Assembly (NCBI GenBank): GCA_945860375.1
Contig: CAMAQR010000005.1
Span: 1-64,000 of the forward strand
Direction of reading: 5' to 3'
Source of the DNA: Pseudorhodobacter antarcticus
Lineage (GTDB): Bacteria; Pseudomonadota; Alphaproteobacteria; Rhodobacterales; Rhodobacteraceae
Length of the DNA stretch: 64,000 nucleotides
Shown here: positions 16,909 to 26,560 of the stretch, piece after piece
Position numbering within the stretch: the stretch's first letter is position 1
Layout of the letters: the number at the start of each line of letters is the position of its first letter
Made by a program: the position numbers and the translations under genes
Notes under the pieces: model-generated
Database searches by the model: none
What the model was told of the DNA's origin: nothing
What the model saw: the letters and a program-made list of their open reading frames with translations, nothing else

Positions 16909-18231
16909 CTATTCGGTTGCGGTGACACCGACGGGTTGACCCACAATGATGAACGCCAGATCGTCAGGCTTGAACAATGCGCCCGCCACCCGTTTCACGT
17001 CGTCCATCGTCACCGCCTCTACCCGCGCGTTGCGGGTTTTGGGGTAATCAGGGGTCAGACCCATGATCTGCATCCCCACCAGAATCGACGCAATGGTGCC
17101 ATTGCCGTCAAACCGCAGCGGGTATGATCCGGTCATATAGGTTTTGGTGGCGGTCAATTCCGCCTCTGTCACGCCTTCGGTCGCGATCCGGGCCCATTCG
17201 GCGCGGATCACGTCAATCGCCTCGGCCACCTTGTCATTGCTGGCCTGAAACTGCCCCAGTAAAGCCTCGGCCTGATCATAGCTGGCAAGGCCGGTGCCGA
17301 TGCCATAGGTGAGGCCGCGCTTCTCGCGGACCTCGGTCATCAGGCGGGCGGAAAAGCGACCGCCACCCAGAATTTCGTTCAAGATCGAGGCGGCGAAGTA
17401 ATCGGGGTGGTCAAAGCGCATGCCACCATGGCCGAACAGCACCACGGACTGCGGGCCGGGATAGTCCTGCACCTTGATGCCGCCTTTGACGTACAACTCG
17501 GCGCGACCGGGCCGCGCCGCACCCGTGGCAGGCAGATCGGACAGCAGCTTGTCCAGCAGCACGCCCAGTTCTGCGGCCGTAATGTCGCCCGCCGCCGCAA
17601 TGGTGACGCGGTCACGGGCCATCGCGCCCTGATGAGCGGCAACGATGTCGTCGCGGGTCATGACGGTGACGCTGTCAATCGTGCCGTCGCCCTTGCTGCC
17701 ATAAGGATGGCTGCCGAAATTGCGCGCCGCCACCAGATCACCCGCAATCGCGCCGGGGTCCTTGGCGTCAGACCGCAATCCCGCCAGCACCTGTTCGCGC
17801 ACCCGGTCCACCGCGTCTTGGTCAAAGCGCGGGCGGATCAGCGCCGATTGCAGCAAGGCCATGGCCTGATCGCGGTTCTCCGTCAGAAACTGCGCCGAAA
17901 CCGAAACGCCATCGACGCTGGAGCCAAAGGACAGGCTGGCGGCCAAGGCATCACGGGCGGCAGCGAAGCCTTGGGAGTCCAGATCATCGGCGCCTTCTTC
18001 GATCAGCGCCGTCATCAGATTGACAGCGCCGCGTTTGCCGGGCGCGTCCAGCGAGGTGCCACCTTGAAACCGGATTTCAAGCGCGGTGAAGGGGATACCG
18101 TGATCTTCGACCAGCCAGGCCTTGAAGCCGCCGGGCGAGGTGATTTCCTGTATCGCAATCTCGGCCCGCGCGGGGGCGGTCAGGGCCAAAACAACGGCGG
18201 CGGCTTGGATCAGGTTGAAACCAATGCTCAT
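16909..18231 (-). CDS. M16 peptidase homologue lacking the zinc motif (partner subunit)
   Basis: A 440-residue exported protein of the pitrilysin/M16 family with a signal peptide ending LTAPARAEI. Where active members have HxxEH it has LMTALIEEGADD, so it should not bind catalytic zinc. It does keep the C-terminal M16 features, such as FGHGGMRFDHPDYFAASILNEILGGG and REKRGLTYGIG. This matches the known two-gene arrangement in which an active M16 subunit pairs with an inactive one. The start at ATG 18231 overlaps the preceding gene's stop as ATGA. It is probably periplasmic. Confidence 0.88.
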   Translation of the reverse strand: MSIGFNLIQAAAVVLALTAPARAEIAIQEITSPGGFKAWLVEDHGIPFTALEIRFQGGTSLDAPGKRGAVNLMTALIEEGADDLDSQGFAAARDALAASLSFGSSVDGVSVSAQFLTENRDQAMALLQSALIRPRFDQDAVDRVREQVLAGLRSDAKDPGAIAGDLVAARNFGSHPYGSKGDGTIDSVTVMTRDDIVAAHQGAMARDRVTIAAAGDITAAELGVLLDKLLSDLPATGAARPGRAELYVKGGIKVQDYPGPQSVVLFGHGGMRFDHPDYFAASILNEILGGGRFSARLMTEVREKRGLTYGIGTGLASYDQAEALLGQFQASNDKVAEAIDVIRAEWARIATEGVTEAELTATKTYMTGSYPLRFDGNGTIASILVGMQIMGLTPDYPKTRNARVEAVTMDDVKRVAGALFKPDDLAFIIVGQPVGVTATE

Positions 18232-19565
18232 TGCGCGGCCTTTTCTGTCTGGGTCAACCAACCGGTGACGGCATTGTTGCGGTTGAAAACGGCGGCTGCG
18301 GCGGCCATCACATCGGCCTCTGTCACCTCTTGCAGCACCTGCGGCCACGCCTTGACGTCGTCAATCGTCAGGCCCACGGCCAAAGCCTGCCCGTAGTCCT
18401 GCGCCATGCCCATCGCACTGTCGCGGGCGTAGATTTCGGACGCCCGGATCTGGGTCTTGATGCGGGCAAAGTCCGCAGGCGCAACGCCATCCTTCAGAAA
18501 TTTCGCCAAGACGCCATCCATCGCCGCCTCGGCATCCGCCAGACTGACGCCGGGTACGGGCATCACCACAAGACCAAAGGTGTCGGCATCGACCGAGGTG
18601 CCATCGTAAAAGGCCGATGAATAGACGGCGGTCTGAGTGTCAAACTGCAAGGCGCGGGTCATCACCGATGTGGTGCCAGACCCGCCCAGCAGTTCCGCCA
18701 GAAGGGTCAGCGCGGCGGCTTGTTTCTGATCGCCGGGGTTGCGTTCGGGGGCAAGGTAGGTGCGGATCACATAGGGTTCCGACACCCGTTCATCCGCCAG
18801 AGTGATGCGACGTTCAGCCAGTTGCGGCGGCTCTGTCGGGCGGTTGCGGGGGGTGATCTTGTCCGAAGGCGCGACCGGGCCATAGTAGGTCTTGGCCAGT
18901 TCCAGCACCGCTTGGGGGTCCACATCGCCCGCGACCACCAGAATGGCGTTGTTCGGGGCATAATTAGCTTGGTAAAAATCCAGCGCGTTTTGCCGCGACA
19001 GCGCCGCCACCTCATGTTTCCAGCCGATGATCGGGCGGCCATAGGGGTGGTTCATGAACTGCGCCGCGCCCATCTGTTCGCCCAGCAAAGCGCCCGGATC
19101 GCTGTCGGTGCGCTGTGCGCGCTCCTCAAGGATCACCTGCCGTTCTGTGGTCACATCTTCTTCGGTCAACAGCAAGTCGCGCATGCGGTCGGCTTCCATC
19201 TTCATCATCAGATCAAGACGGTCGGCGGCAACACGTTGGTAATAGGCGGTGAAATCGGTGTTGGTGAAGGCGTTGTCATTGCCGCCCTGCGCTTCGACCG
19301 TGGCGGAAAATTCACCTGCCGCCATGTCATTGGTGCCTTTGAACATCAGATGTTCGAAGAAATGCGCCACGCCCGACACACCTGCCGCCTCGTCCGCCGA
19401 ACCGATCTTGTACCAGACCATATGCACCACGACAGGGGCGCGATGATCTTCGATCACCACCACCTCCATGCCGTTATCAAGCTTGAAGTTGCTGACCGTC
19501 TCGGCCCCGGCAGGAACAGCAAAAGCCAAGGCTGCCCATAGGCTGCGGCCAAAAATGCGACGCAT
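18228..19565 (-). CDS. M16 zinc metallopeptidase, catalytic subunit
   Basis: The 445-residue protein has a signal peptide (LWAALAFAVPAGAE) and the inverted zinc motif HFFEH (H68, E71, H72) in SGVAHFFEHLMFKGT, followed by ERQVILEERAQR carrying the third, glutamate ligand. The second half carries the structural M16 repeat (SEPYVIRTYLAPE; LTLLAELLGGSGTTSV). It is predicted to degrade peptides in the periplasm together with the inactive partner coded directly after it with a four-base overlap. The pairing is conserved in many alphaproteobacteria. The natural substrate is unknown. Confidence 0.92.
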   Translation of the reverse strand: MRRIFGRSLWAALAFAVPAGAETVSNFKLDNGMEVVVIEDHRAPVVVHMVWYKIGSADEAAGVSGVAHFFEHLMFKGTNDMAAGEFSATVEAQGGNDNAFTNTDFTAYYQRVAADRLDLMMKMEADRMRDLLLTEEDVTTERQVILEERAQRTDSDPGALLGEQMGAAQFMNHPYGRPIIGWKHEVAALSRQNALDFYQANYAPNNAILVVAGDVDPQAVLELAKTYYGPVAPSDKITPRNRPTEPPQLAERRITLADERVSEPYVIRTYLAPERNPGDQKQAAALTLLAELLGGSGTTSVMTRALQFDTQTAVYSSAFYDGTSVDADTFGLVVMPVPGVSLADAEAAMDGVLAKFLKDGVAPADFARIKTQIRASEIYARDSAMGMAQDYGQALAVGLTIDDVKAWPQVLQEVTEADVMAAAAAVFNRNNAVTGWLTQTEKAAQ

Positions 19566-19650
19566 CGCGGTCCTCCGTTTGTGACCCGTTGTCAGGAAGT
19601 TATCGCCAATTCACAGCGCCACAAGCCCACCCTACGCGGATGTGACCGGG

Positions 19651-20169
19651 TTACTCGGGACGCGGAGGTGCCGAAGGCGTGCGCGCGCCTGCTTGGCGCC
19701 AGCGGGCGAGTTCGGCGTATTGGTCCAGCGCATACTTGCGATAGGCCTTGAAATAGACATTGACGTTGAACACACGTTCCAGCAACCGACCATCGTTCTT
19801 GCGGCGGAACTCCAGATCCTCGGCGGCCAGCGTTTGACGGATGCCCGCCGTGATGCCATTGCGCGTGGCGTGGTTGTAAAGCGCGCCATCGCCGCCACGG
19901 GCCGCACCCGGAGTGCCGCCAAGTGCAAGGATTGCGTCATCAAACGGACGCGGATCGGTCAGGTTTTCGCCGCCCGGTGTGGGTTCGGGCAATTCGGCCA
20001 GACTTTCGGGCATTTCCAGCGGCTTTGGCGGCATGATCGAAAACTCATCCGGCCCGTTGGTTTCCGACCGGATGTTCATCAGGTTCGGCACATCGGTCTT
20101 GCTGCCACAGGCCCCCAGCGCCAGCAGCGCTGCACCCGCAATAGCGAAAACCACCCGTGCTGACCGCAT
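19651..20169 (-). CDS. DUF3035 lipoprotein
   Basis: A 172-residue protein with a lipoprotein signal (FAIAGAALLALGACGS; lipobox LGAC, acylated Cys at 21). The rest, including DVPNLMNIRSETNGPDEFSIM and the Pro-rich PPKPLEMPESLAELPEP, is characteristic of the DUF3035 family found in Rhodobacterales. Its function is unknown. It lies between lspA, whose product would itself process this lipoprotein, and the M16 peptidase pair, all reading leftward. This order appears to be a conserved neighbourhood in the group (from memory). Confidence 0.85.
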   Translation of the reverse strand: MRSARVVFAIAGAALLALGACGSKTDVPNLMNIRSETNGPDEFSIMPPKPLEMPESLAELPEPTPGGENLTDPRPFDDAILALGGTPGAARGGDGALYNHATRNGITAGIRQTLAAEDLEFRRKNDGRLLERVFNVNVYFKAYRKYALDQYAELARWRQAGARTPSAPPRPE

Positions 20170-20223
20170 GCCCCTGCCTCCACCGTTTTTCTACCGTCGT
20201 CTTAGCCTATCAACCGGCCCGCG

Positions 20224-20721
20224 TCACGGGGTCTTTCGGCGCTTTCTGGGCACGGACGGCGTCTGTTTGCCCATAAACAGCACCAAGCCCAGCGCGCCTG
20301 CGAAAATCGCGATGTCGGCGACGTTGAATGAGAATGGATTCTCGATGCCACAGCAGGACATATTCAAAAAGTCGGCCACCGCGCCGTACAAAATCCGGTC
20401 AATCACATTGCCGAGCGCGCCGCCCACCAGCAAGCCCGCCGAAAGCATCGCCAGCCGCCCGGCACGTTCGTGATGCACCCACCACAGCACCCAACCCGAA
20501 ATGCCAATCGCCACCGCAATCAGCACCCAGCGCATGATGTCGGTGCTGTTGGCAAAGAGACCAAAGTTCACACCCTCGTTCCACGCCATCCGCAGATTGA
20601 GCAGCGGCGGGATCACGTCAATCTCGCCCAGTTCTTTCAGGTTCAGGTACTGCACCACCAACCATTTCGACGCCTGATCCAGCGCGAAGGTGATGGCAGC
20701 GGTCAAGGCGAGCGTGCGCAT
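20224..20721 (-). CDS. lspA: Lipoprotein signal peptidase (signal peptidase II)
   Basis: LspA is an inner-membrane aspartyl protease that removes signal peptides from diacylated prolipoproteins. The 165-residue product has four hydrophobic segments. The family motifs are seen in ALGNVIDRILYGAVADF and FSFNVADIAIFAG, which contain the two catalytic aspartates. It starts one base after the purH stop (TAAG then ATG), so the two are likely co-translated. The basic C-terminal tail ends RKRRKTP. Length and motifs fit the family. Confidence 0.95.
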   Translation of the reverse strand: MRTLALTAAITFALDQASKWLVVQYLNLKELGEIDVIPPLLNLRMAWNEGVNFGLFANSTDIMRWVLIAVAIGISGWVLWWVHHERAGRLAMLSAGLLVGGALGNVIDRILYGAVADFLNMSCCGIENPFSFNVADIAIFAGALGLVLFMGKQTPSVPRKRRKTP

Positions 20722-20722
20722 C

Positions 20723-22309
20723 TTAATGCCGGAAGTGGCGTTGATTGGTGAAGACCATGGCCAGACCCGCCGCATCCGCCGCCGCAATCACCTCGTCATC
20801 GCGCATCGACCCACCCGGTTGAATGATCGCCGTCGCACCCGCCTCGGCCGCTGCCAGCAAACCATCGGCAAAGGGAAAGAACGCGTCCGACGCGACCACC
20901 GACCCCTGCGTTGGGCTTTGCGGCAGGCCAAGCGCCTCGGCCATATCCCCCGCCTTGCGCGCCGCGATGCGGGTGCTGTCGATCCGGCTCATTTGCCCTG
21001 CGCCCACGCCCACCGTCGCGCCGTCTTTGACGTAGATGATGGCGTTGGATTTCACATGTTTGGCGACTTTCCACGCAAACATCAGGTCCGTCAGTTCGGC
21101 TTCGGTTGGCGCACGTTTGGTCACGACCTTCAGGTCGGCACGCGTCACTGCGCCTGCATCGCGGTCCTGCACCAGAAACCCGCCCGCAACCTGCTTGAAG
21201 GCGAGCGATTTCACCGAAGGGTCCGGCAAGCCCTTGGTGGTCAGCAGCCGCAGGTTCTTCTTGGCCGCAAAGATCGCGCGGGCCTCATCCGATGCCCCCG
21301 GCGCGATGACGACTTCGGTGAAAATCTTCACAATCTCTTCGGCGGTTTCCGCGTCAAGTGGTTGGTTGAGCGCAACAATCCCGCCAAAGGCCGAAGTCTG
21401 ATCACAGGCATAGGCGCGCAGGTAGGCCTCTTTCAAACTGCCCGCCGTGCCGACACCGCAAGGGTTCGCGTGTTTGATGATCGCACAGGCCGGACCCGCC
21501 CCTGCAAACTCTGCCACCAGTTCAAACGCCGCATCGGTGTCGTTGATGTTGTTGTAAGACAGTTCCTTGCCTTGCCACTGCTTGGCTGTCGCCACGCCTT
21601 CACGGCGCGACCCATCGGTGTAAAACGCCGCCGCCTGATGCGGGTTTTCGCCATAGCGCAGACCCTGCGCCATGGTGCCGCCAAAGGACTTGCTGCGCGT
21701 GAACGGCTGCTTCAACTCACCCGAAAGCCAAGCCGCCACAGCCGTGTCATAGGCCGCCGTCCGCGCATACGCCGTCAGCGCCAGCTTCTGCCGGAAGGCC
21801 AAGGTCGTCGCGCCATCATGCGCCTTCATCTGATCCAGCAGCCCTGCATAATCCGCCGGATCGGTCACAACCGCGACAAAGCGGTGGTTCTTCGATCCTG
21901 CCCGAATCATCGCAGGCCCGCCAATGTCGATGTTCTCGATACAGGCGTCGTGGTTACCGCCCTTGGCCACGGTTTCCTCAAACGGGTAAAGAGTGACGAT
22001 CAGCAGATCAATCGGTTCGATTCCATGCGCGGCCATCGCCAACAGGTGTTCGTCATCATCGCGCAAGGCCAGCAAACCGCCATGCACATTCGGGTGCAGG
22101 GTTTTCACGCGCCCGTCCATCATTTCAGGAAAGCCAGTCACATCAGACACATCGCGCACCGCCAGCCCCGCCGTGCGCAGCATGTTCGACGTGCCACCTG
22201 TGGAAATCAACTCCACCCCCTGCGCCGCCAAAGCGCGGGCCAGATCCAGCAGGCCGGTTTTATCCGATACAGAAATCAGCGCGCGGCCAATGGGAACAAG
22301 GTTGGTCAT
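20723..22309 (-). CDS. purH: Bifunctional AICAR formyltransferase/IMP cyclohydrolase
   Basis: PurH performs the last two steps of purine synthesis, formylating AICAR and closing the ring to IMP. The 528-residue protein has the N-terminal IMP cyclohydrolase (MGS-like) domain with [16 protein letters not shown] and [13 protein letters not shown], and the AICAR transformylase domain with the active-site [12 protein letters not shown] and [14 protein letters not shown]. Length is the usual for the family. It lies between a heparinase-like gene and lspA, reading leftward. Confidence 0.97.
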   Translation of the reverse strand: MTNLVPIGRALISVSDKTGLLDLARALAAQGVELISTGGTSNMLRTAGLAVRDVSDVTGFPEMMDGRVKTLHPNVHGGLLALRDDDEHLLAMAAHGIEPIDLLIVTLYPFEETVAKGGNHDACIENIDIGGPAMIRAGSKNHRFVAVVTDPADYAGLLDQMKAHDGATTLAFRQKLALTAYARTAAYDTAVAAWLSGELKQPFTRSKSFGGTMAQGLRYGENPHQAAAFYTDGSRREGVATAKQWQGKELSYNNINDTDAAFELVAEFAGAGPACAIIKHANPCGVGTAGSLKEAYLRAYACDQTSAFGGIVALNQPLDAETAEEIVKIFTEVVIAPGASDEARAIFAAKKNLRLLTTKGLPDPSVKSLAFKQVAGGFLVQDRDAGAVTRADLKVVTKRAPTEAELTDLMFAWKVAKHVKSNAIIYVKDGATVGVGAGQMSRIDSTRIAARKAGDMAEALGLPQSPTQGSVVASDAFFPFADGLLAAAEAGATAIIQPGGSMRDDEVIAAADAAGLAMVFTNQRHFRH

Positions 22310-22338
22310 GTCAGCCCTTTGAGGTCAGATCGGCGGGG

Positions 22339-24066
22339 TCAGATCGGCACCAGCATGTCGTCGCGGTCCATATCCCGGATGGCCAGCGGAGTATCCTGTG
22401 CTTTCGCCAAGGTCCAGCCGATCCGCGTTTCCAACTCCATCGCGCGACTGGAAAGGACGATCTGCCGCGTCGGGCGCGGCTTCAGGCGGCCCTTTTCCAA
22501 AAACACCGAAACCTCCAGCGTCAGTTTCGTGCGCCCGTCATGGCGAAACACCCAAATCTCTCCACTTTTCAGCGCCAGCGACACCGCCGTGCCGCCCATA
22601 TCTAGCGCCGCATCGACATCCGGGTGCAGATGGAACCGCAGCGCCAGACCGACGCCCTCCAGCCGACCGTCGGTCATCAGGCGTTCAAACCGCAGCCGTT
22701 CTGCGGGGGTTTGCGCCGCCAGCACGTCAATCCCGGTCAGTTTGCGCCCGTCCGACGACAGCAGCAAATCGCGGGCATGGGTCAGCCCATGCGTGGCCGA
22801 CCAGCCGTTGTGCGACAGATAGAGATGCGTGCCATCCGGCGTCGCCGTCTGCCGCAGCGCCGTGATCTGGGCCCGGTCGGTCATCGCACCAGCTTCGTCG
22901 CCCGCCTGCAGGCGGGATGACGAAAACCCCTCCACCGCCAGCGTCGAATGGGACGGCGTTGCCCGCCCTGCAAGACGCCAAGCCGCCCCAAAGGGCGCCC
23001 CCGACCCGCAAGACACCACCAAGGGCCTGCGCCCCGAGGTCAGTTCAAACGCCGTGGTGGAGGCGTGGGCCAGCACCCCCGCCCGCCCATCCGGCGGCGG
23101 GGCGGCGTCGATGATCACCGTGCTGCGCCCGCCCGACATGCGCGCAAATCCCATCGCCAAGGCTTGTCCTGCAGGCAGGGCCGGCTTCACTCCCGCCGCC
23201 GCCAGCGCCTGATCCAGCCGCCCCTCGATACCGCGCCCGCCCCCGTGGAACCGCGCAAGGCCGCCATCGGCATGGCGCAGCGCACGCAGCGTCGGGGCCA
23301 TCCGCTCCAGCGCCGCCACGACCGCCGCAGGCGCGATGCGCCCGGCCTCAGACAACGCCTGCTCGGCCCAAGTCAGAAGGGTGAACACCTCCAGCAATTC
23401 CTCGGGGTTGCGGGTGGGGATACCGCCCTGACCATCAATCTCGCGCTTGCACTCTTGCGCCAGCGCCGCCACCGCCGGGGCCATCCGCGCCTCCATCCCG
23501 GTCAGCGCTAGGCCGGCGTAAATCAGCCCTGTCAGCGCCTCAAACCGGGGCAGTCCGGGGGCGGCGTGGGTCCAGCGTCGCGACAGGAACACCACTTGGG
23601 CCGACAAGCTGCGGTAATAGGCCTCGGATTGCGCCCGATCGCGGCCGTTCAACAGCAACAGCGCATGGTTGATCCAGCGGATCAGGCGCCGTCCGGTCAG
23701 GTCCGGCGTCCAGCCCGGCCCCTTGCCCGCACCATAACGCGCGATCCAGTCCCACAACCAGGCCTGCGCCCGCCCGCGCGCGCCCGCGTCGCCCAAAGCC
23801 GCCAGATCGTCCAGCCAGACAAAGCCCTGCGCTTCTGCCGCCATCGCCGGATGGGCCTGCGCCACATCCCAGATCGCCACACCGGGGGACTCCACCACCT
23901 GCCCCGCGCACAGGAAGTTCCCCGCCACCAATTGCCGGCCCCGGGCGTAAAGCCCGATGCTGCGCGGCTCGGGCTGCGACACAAAGCCCGTGGCCGCCGC
24001 CGCCCGCAACGCGCGCCACATCGCAAGCCGGTGGATAGGGCTGCCCTTGCCGGGGTTCGACGCCAT
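22339..24066 (-). CDS. Heparinase II/III-like protein
   Basis: The 575-residue protein has the heparinase II/III layout: an N-terminal alpha-helical toroid (around WIARYGAGKGPGWTPDLTGRR) and a C-terminal beta-sandwich domain from about residue 330 (FELTSGRRPLVVSCGSGAPFG; HSTLAVEGFSSSRL; LYLSHNGWSATHGLTHARDL). Family members are polysaccharide lyases, but alphaproteobacterial copies beside purH are uncharacterised. No clear signal peptide is visible, which is odd for a secreted lyase. ATG 24066 gives MASNPGKGS; the frame runs to 24081. It reads toward purH with a gap of about 30 bases. Confidence 0.82.
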   Translation of the reverse strand: MASNPGKGSPIHRLAMWRALRAAAATGFVSQPEPRSIGLYARGRQLVAGNFLCAGQVVESPGVAIWDVAQAHPAMAAEAQGFVWLDDLAALGDAGARGRAQAWLWDWIARYGAGKGPGWTPDLTGRRLIRWINHALLLLNGRDRAQSEAYYRSLSAQVVFLSRRWTHAAPGLPRFEALTGLIYAGLALTGMEARMAPAVAALAQECKREIDGQGGIPTRNPEELLEVFTLLTWAEQALSEAGRIAPAAVVAALERMAPTLRALRHADGGLARFHGGGRGIEGRLDQALAAAGVKPALPAGQALAMGFARMSGGRSTVIIDAAPPPDGRAGVLAHASTTAFELTSGRRPLVVSCGSGAPFGAAWRLAGRATPSHSTLAVEGFSSSRLQAGDEAGAMTDRAQITALRQTATPDGTHLYLSHNGWSATHGLTHARDLLLSSDGRKLTGIDVLAAQTPAERLRFERLMTDGRLEGVGLALRFHLHPDVDAALDMGGTAVSLALKSGEIWVFRHDGRTKLTLEVSVFLEKGRLKPRPTRQIVLSSRAMELETRIGWTLAKAQDTPLAIRDMDRDDMLVPI

Positions 24067-24147
24067 GATGTTCCTGCTCAACCTGTGCGCCCTGCGCCAC
24101 GCGGGTCATTGCGCGCAGCATACCGATGCAAGGCGCGACTGTCACCG

Positions 24148-24180
24148 TTTCATCTTGGCCCAAATATCCCCCGCGGAGCG
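24148..24180 (+). repeat. Dispersed intergenic repeat, copy 2
   Basis: TTTCATCTTGGCCCAAATAT then CCCCCGCGGAGCG, nearly the same as the copy after dapB. It lies in the 218-base space between the saccharopine dehydrogenase-like gene and the heparinase-like gene. The inverted GGAGCG/CGCTCC immediately after forms a small hairpin. Confidence 0.65.
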
Positions 24181-24284
24181 TTCAGCCGCTCCGCAAACCC
24201 AAAGGCCGGGCGTCACACCCGGCCTGACAACCCGCGCCAAAGCCGTCCGCTGGGGGCTCAAGGCCCCCAAGGACGGCACCACCG

Positions 24285-25424
24285 TTACAGATGGTTCACG
24301 CGTTCCATGTATTGGGCCAGCCCGCCCACCTGCGCCAGCCAGCTGTCCAGCAGCGCAGGCTGATGCGGCGCACCATGCACCCCCACCGCAATCTCGCGTT
24401 TCATCACCGACTCCACCGCGAACGAAACCGGGGTGGACACCAGCCGCGCCATCGCCGAGCCGCGCGCATCCCCCCAGGCGTCCATTGCCCAGGTCTCGTG
24501 GAACACCGCGCGCCCCTCGCGCTCGGCCTTCAGCGACACGAACAGGATCACCCGGTCCGGCTCGCCCGGCGCATAGGAATTCTCGGCCACAAACTGCGCC
24601 GCCATCTCGGCCAGCCGCGCATCACCCGCAGGCCCTTCCAGCGTTTCAATCTCGCGGAACACCGGGGTCCATGCGTCTTGCCAGCCATTCAGCCGGAGGG
24701 TGCCGCGCACGAAATCGCGCAGCTTCCAGTCGGGATCAAAGCGGTAGTCCGCGATGAACGGATAGGAATCCCGGTTCGGATAGACCTCGAAGCTTTCCGG
24801 CACGGGCAGCGGCGCGTCATAGCGGGTGATCGCATCCCAAGGCCGGTTGACCCGCAGTTCGGTGAAATTCCGCAAGCTGCGCGAGGGTGACCGCAGCGCC
24901 TTCAGCACGCCCAAGGGGGCCCAGCTGAACTTGTACCGAAAGGCGTTCGGGATCTTTGGCACCCCCCCGCAATAGCTTGTGAAAGACAGCACGTTATTCA
25001 CGTGATAGGCCTTGGATGCCCGATAGCGTGCCACCAGATCATGCGCCATCAGATGGTCAATGCCCGGGTCCAGCCCCACCTCGTTCACCGACACCAGCCC
25101 CGCCTGACGGAATGCCTCATCCAGCGCGCGCATTTCCGGCGCGACGTAGGAGGACGACACGAAATGCGCGCCCTTTTCCAGACAGACAGTGGCAATCGCC
25201 ACATGCTGATCAGCGGGCAGCATGGAAATCGCGATATCGCCGGGGGCCAGCGCGGCCGCCAAAGCCTCCAGCGCATAGGCCCGGATATCCTGCGTGAGAT
25301 CGCCGACGGCTTCGCGCGCCTTCTCGACGGTGCGGTTCCACACCACCACCTTGTGGCCGTTCTCGATCAGCCGCCGCAACCCCGGACCGGACGACAGCCC
25401 GGTGCCGCACCAATGAATCGTCAT
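24285..25424 (-). CDS. Saccharopine dehydrogenase-family enzyme (second of a pair)
   Basis: A 379-residue protein with an N-terminal Rossmann-like start (IHWCGTGLSSGPGLRRLIENGHKVVVWNR) and the saccharopine reductase-type features FVSSSYVAPEMRALDEA, GLDPGIDHLMAHDL and VLSFTSYCGGVPKI. It is probably the enzyme handling saccharopine at the aminoadipate-semialdehyde/glutamate end, partner to the lysine-forming-type dehydrogenase coded just before it. The start at ATG 25424 has GGGGAGA nearby and sits 13 bases after the upstream gene. The direction of the pathway in the cell (lysine breakdown or synthesis) cannot be read from sequence. Confidence 0.82.
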   Translation of the reverse strand: MTIHWCGTGLSSGPGLRRLIENGHKVVVWNRTVEKAREAVGDLTQDIRAYALEALAAALAPGDIAISMLPADQHVAIATVCLEKGAHFVSSSYVAPEMRALDEAFRQAGLVSVNEVGLDPGIDHLMAHDLVARYRASKAYHVNNVLSFTSYCGGVPKIPNAFRYKFSWAPLGVLKALRSPSRSLRNFTELRVNRPWDAITRYDAPLPVPESFEVYPNRDSYPFIADYRFDPDWKLRDFVRGTLRLNGWQDAWTPVFREIETLEGPAGDARLAEMAAQFVAENSYAPGEPDRVILFVSLKAEREGRAVFHETWAMDAWGDARGSAMARLVSTPVSFAVESVMKREIAVGVHGAPHQPALLDSWLAQVGGLAQYMERVNHL

Positions 25425-25437
25425 GTGTTCTCTCCCC

Positions 25438-26487
25438 TTACAGACCGGCGGAATGGCGGATGAACTCTGCCTCTGCCCGGCCCCAGACGCCTGCATTCAA
25501 ATCATCCAAAGTTGCCAGTGATGGCAACAACTGCGCCGCGTAATCCTCGCTGCTTTCCACCGGCAGCATCGACGGCAAGTTGTCAATTGCCGTCACATCC
25601 AAAGGCGGCGCATCATGCACCCGCAGCGCCGGCGCATCCCATTCCGTCACCCGGTCGTAAACCTTGATGGGCGAGAAATCTGACGTCGGGTCGCAGGCAA
25701 TGTCACCAATCACCGTCAGCGCCCGCGCGTCGGTCTTGGCCGAAGCGGGCACGAACACCGGGCAACCGGGGCGCGCGAGGATGCAATTCAGGAAAATCTC
25801 GTGCTGCAGGACTTCCGGGAACGGCCCGCCGCTTGCGGTTTCGGCCTGATCCCATTGCGTCACCGCAACACCCATGGCCGCGCAGAGGTCCGCTGCCCCG
25901 CTGCCCACCCGGCCCAGCGCCCCGATCACAATCGCGCGCGGACGGTCCAACCCGGCCAGATCAGCGCCCAGTTCGGCCAGCAAAGCCGCCTTGCCCGGAT
26001 AGGCCCCAACCGCGCCTGCAATGCCACCGCGCTGCTGCGCCGCCCAGCATTTCAAGGACACCGCCGCCCCGGCATAACCCGCCCAGTAGCCAAAGGCCGC
26101 CACCCGGCGACCGTCTTCGTTCACCAGATATTCCAGATCATAAAGCGTCCCACCCCCGGCCTTGAACCGCGCCAACAGCACCTGCCCTGCCGGTTGACCC
26201 TTGAAGGCATGGCCGAACATGATGTGGCGATGGGTCAGCGGGGTGCCGTCCTCGGGCAATTCCTTCAGCCCGAAGATGATCGCATCGGCGGGGGCTTGGG
26301 GCCACAGGTTCTCGGGCGCAATTTCGGCCCCGGCTTCGCGATAGCCCTCGATGCCAATCGCCCGCACCGAACTTTCCTCAACCGTCACCCGGATGCCCGC
26401 CGCGATCAGCGTGGCGACGCCTGCGGGCGTCAGGCCCACGCGTTCCTCATGCGGGCGTTGCTCGGCCCTTACCCAAAGATGTGTCAT
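25438..26487 (-). CDS. Saccharopine dehydrogenase (NAD+, L-lysine-forming type)
   Basis: The 349-residue protein resembles LYS1-type saccharopine dehydrogenase: RAEQRPHEERVGLTPAGV at the start, FGHAFKGQPAG and TLYDLEYLVNEDGRRVAAFG in the middle, and the NAD-binding AIVIGALGRVGSGAADL. It interconverts lysine plus 2-oxoglutarate with saccharopine. Since dapB is present nearby, lysine is made through diaminopimelate, so this pair more likely degrades lysine. The ATG at 26487 has GGA eight bases upstream; another in-frame ATG is at 26496. It is divergent from the SGNH/glycosyltransferase module, with only about 75 bases between. Confidence 0.85.
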   Translation of the reverse strand: MTHLWVRAEQRPHEERVGLTPAGVATLIAAGIRVTVEESSVRAIGIEGYREAGAEIAPENLWPQAPADAIIFGLKELPEDGTPLTHRHIMFGHAFKGQPAGQVLLARFKAGGGTLYDLEYLVNEDGRRVAAFGYWAGYAGAAVSLKCWAAQQRGGIAGAVGAYPGKAALLAELGADLAGLDRPRAIVIGALGRVGSGAADLCAAMGVAVTQWDQAETASGGPFPEVLQHEIFLNCILARPGCPVFVPASAKTDARALTVIGDIACDPTSDFSPIKVYDRVTEWDAPALRVHDAPPLDVTAIDNLPSMLPVESSEDYAAQLLPSLATLDDLNAGVWGRAEAEFIRHSAGL

Positions 26488-26560
26488 TGTTTCCATCCAG
26501 CCCGCTGGTGATTTTCGCGTCTAGATACCAGATATGTGGGCAGGAAACAGGGGGCGTGCG

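Noticed and set aside
20690..22822. 710-codon open frame opposite to purH
   Set aside because: PurH motifs on the other strand are unmistakable, and this frame has no recognisable sequence.
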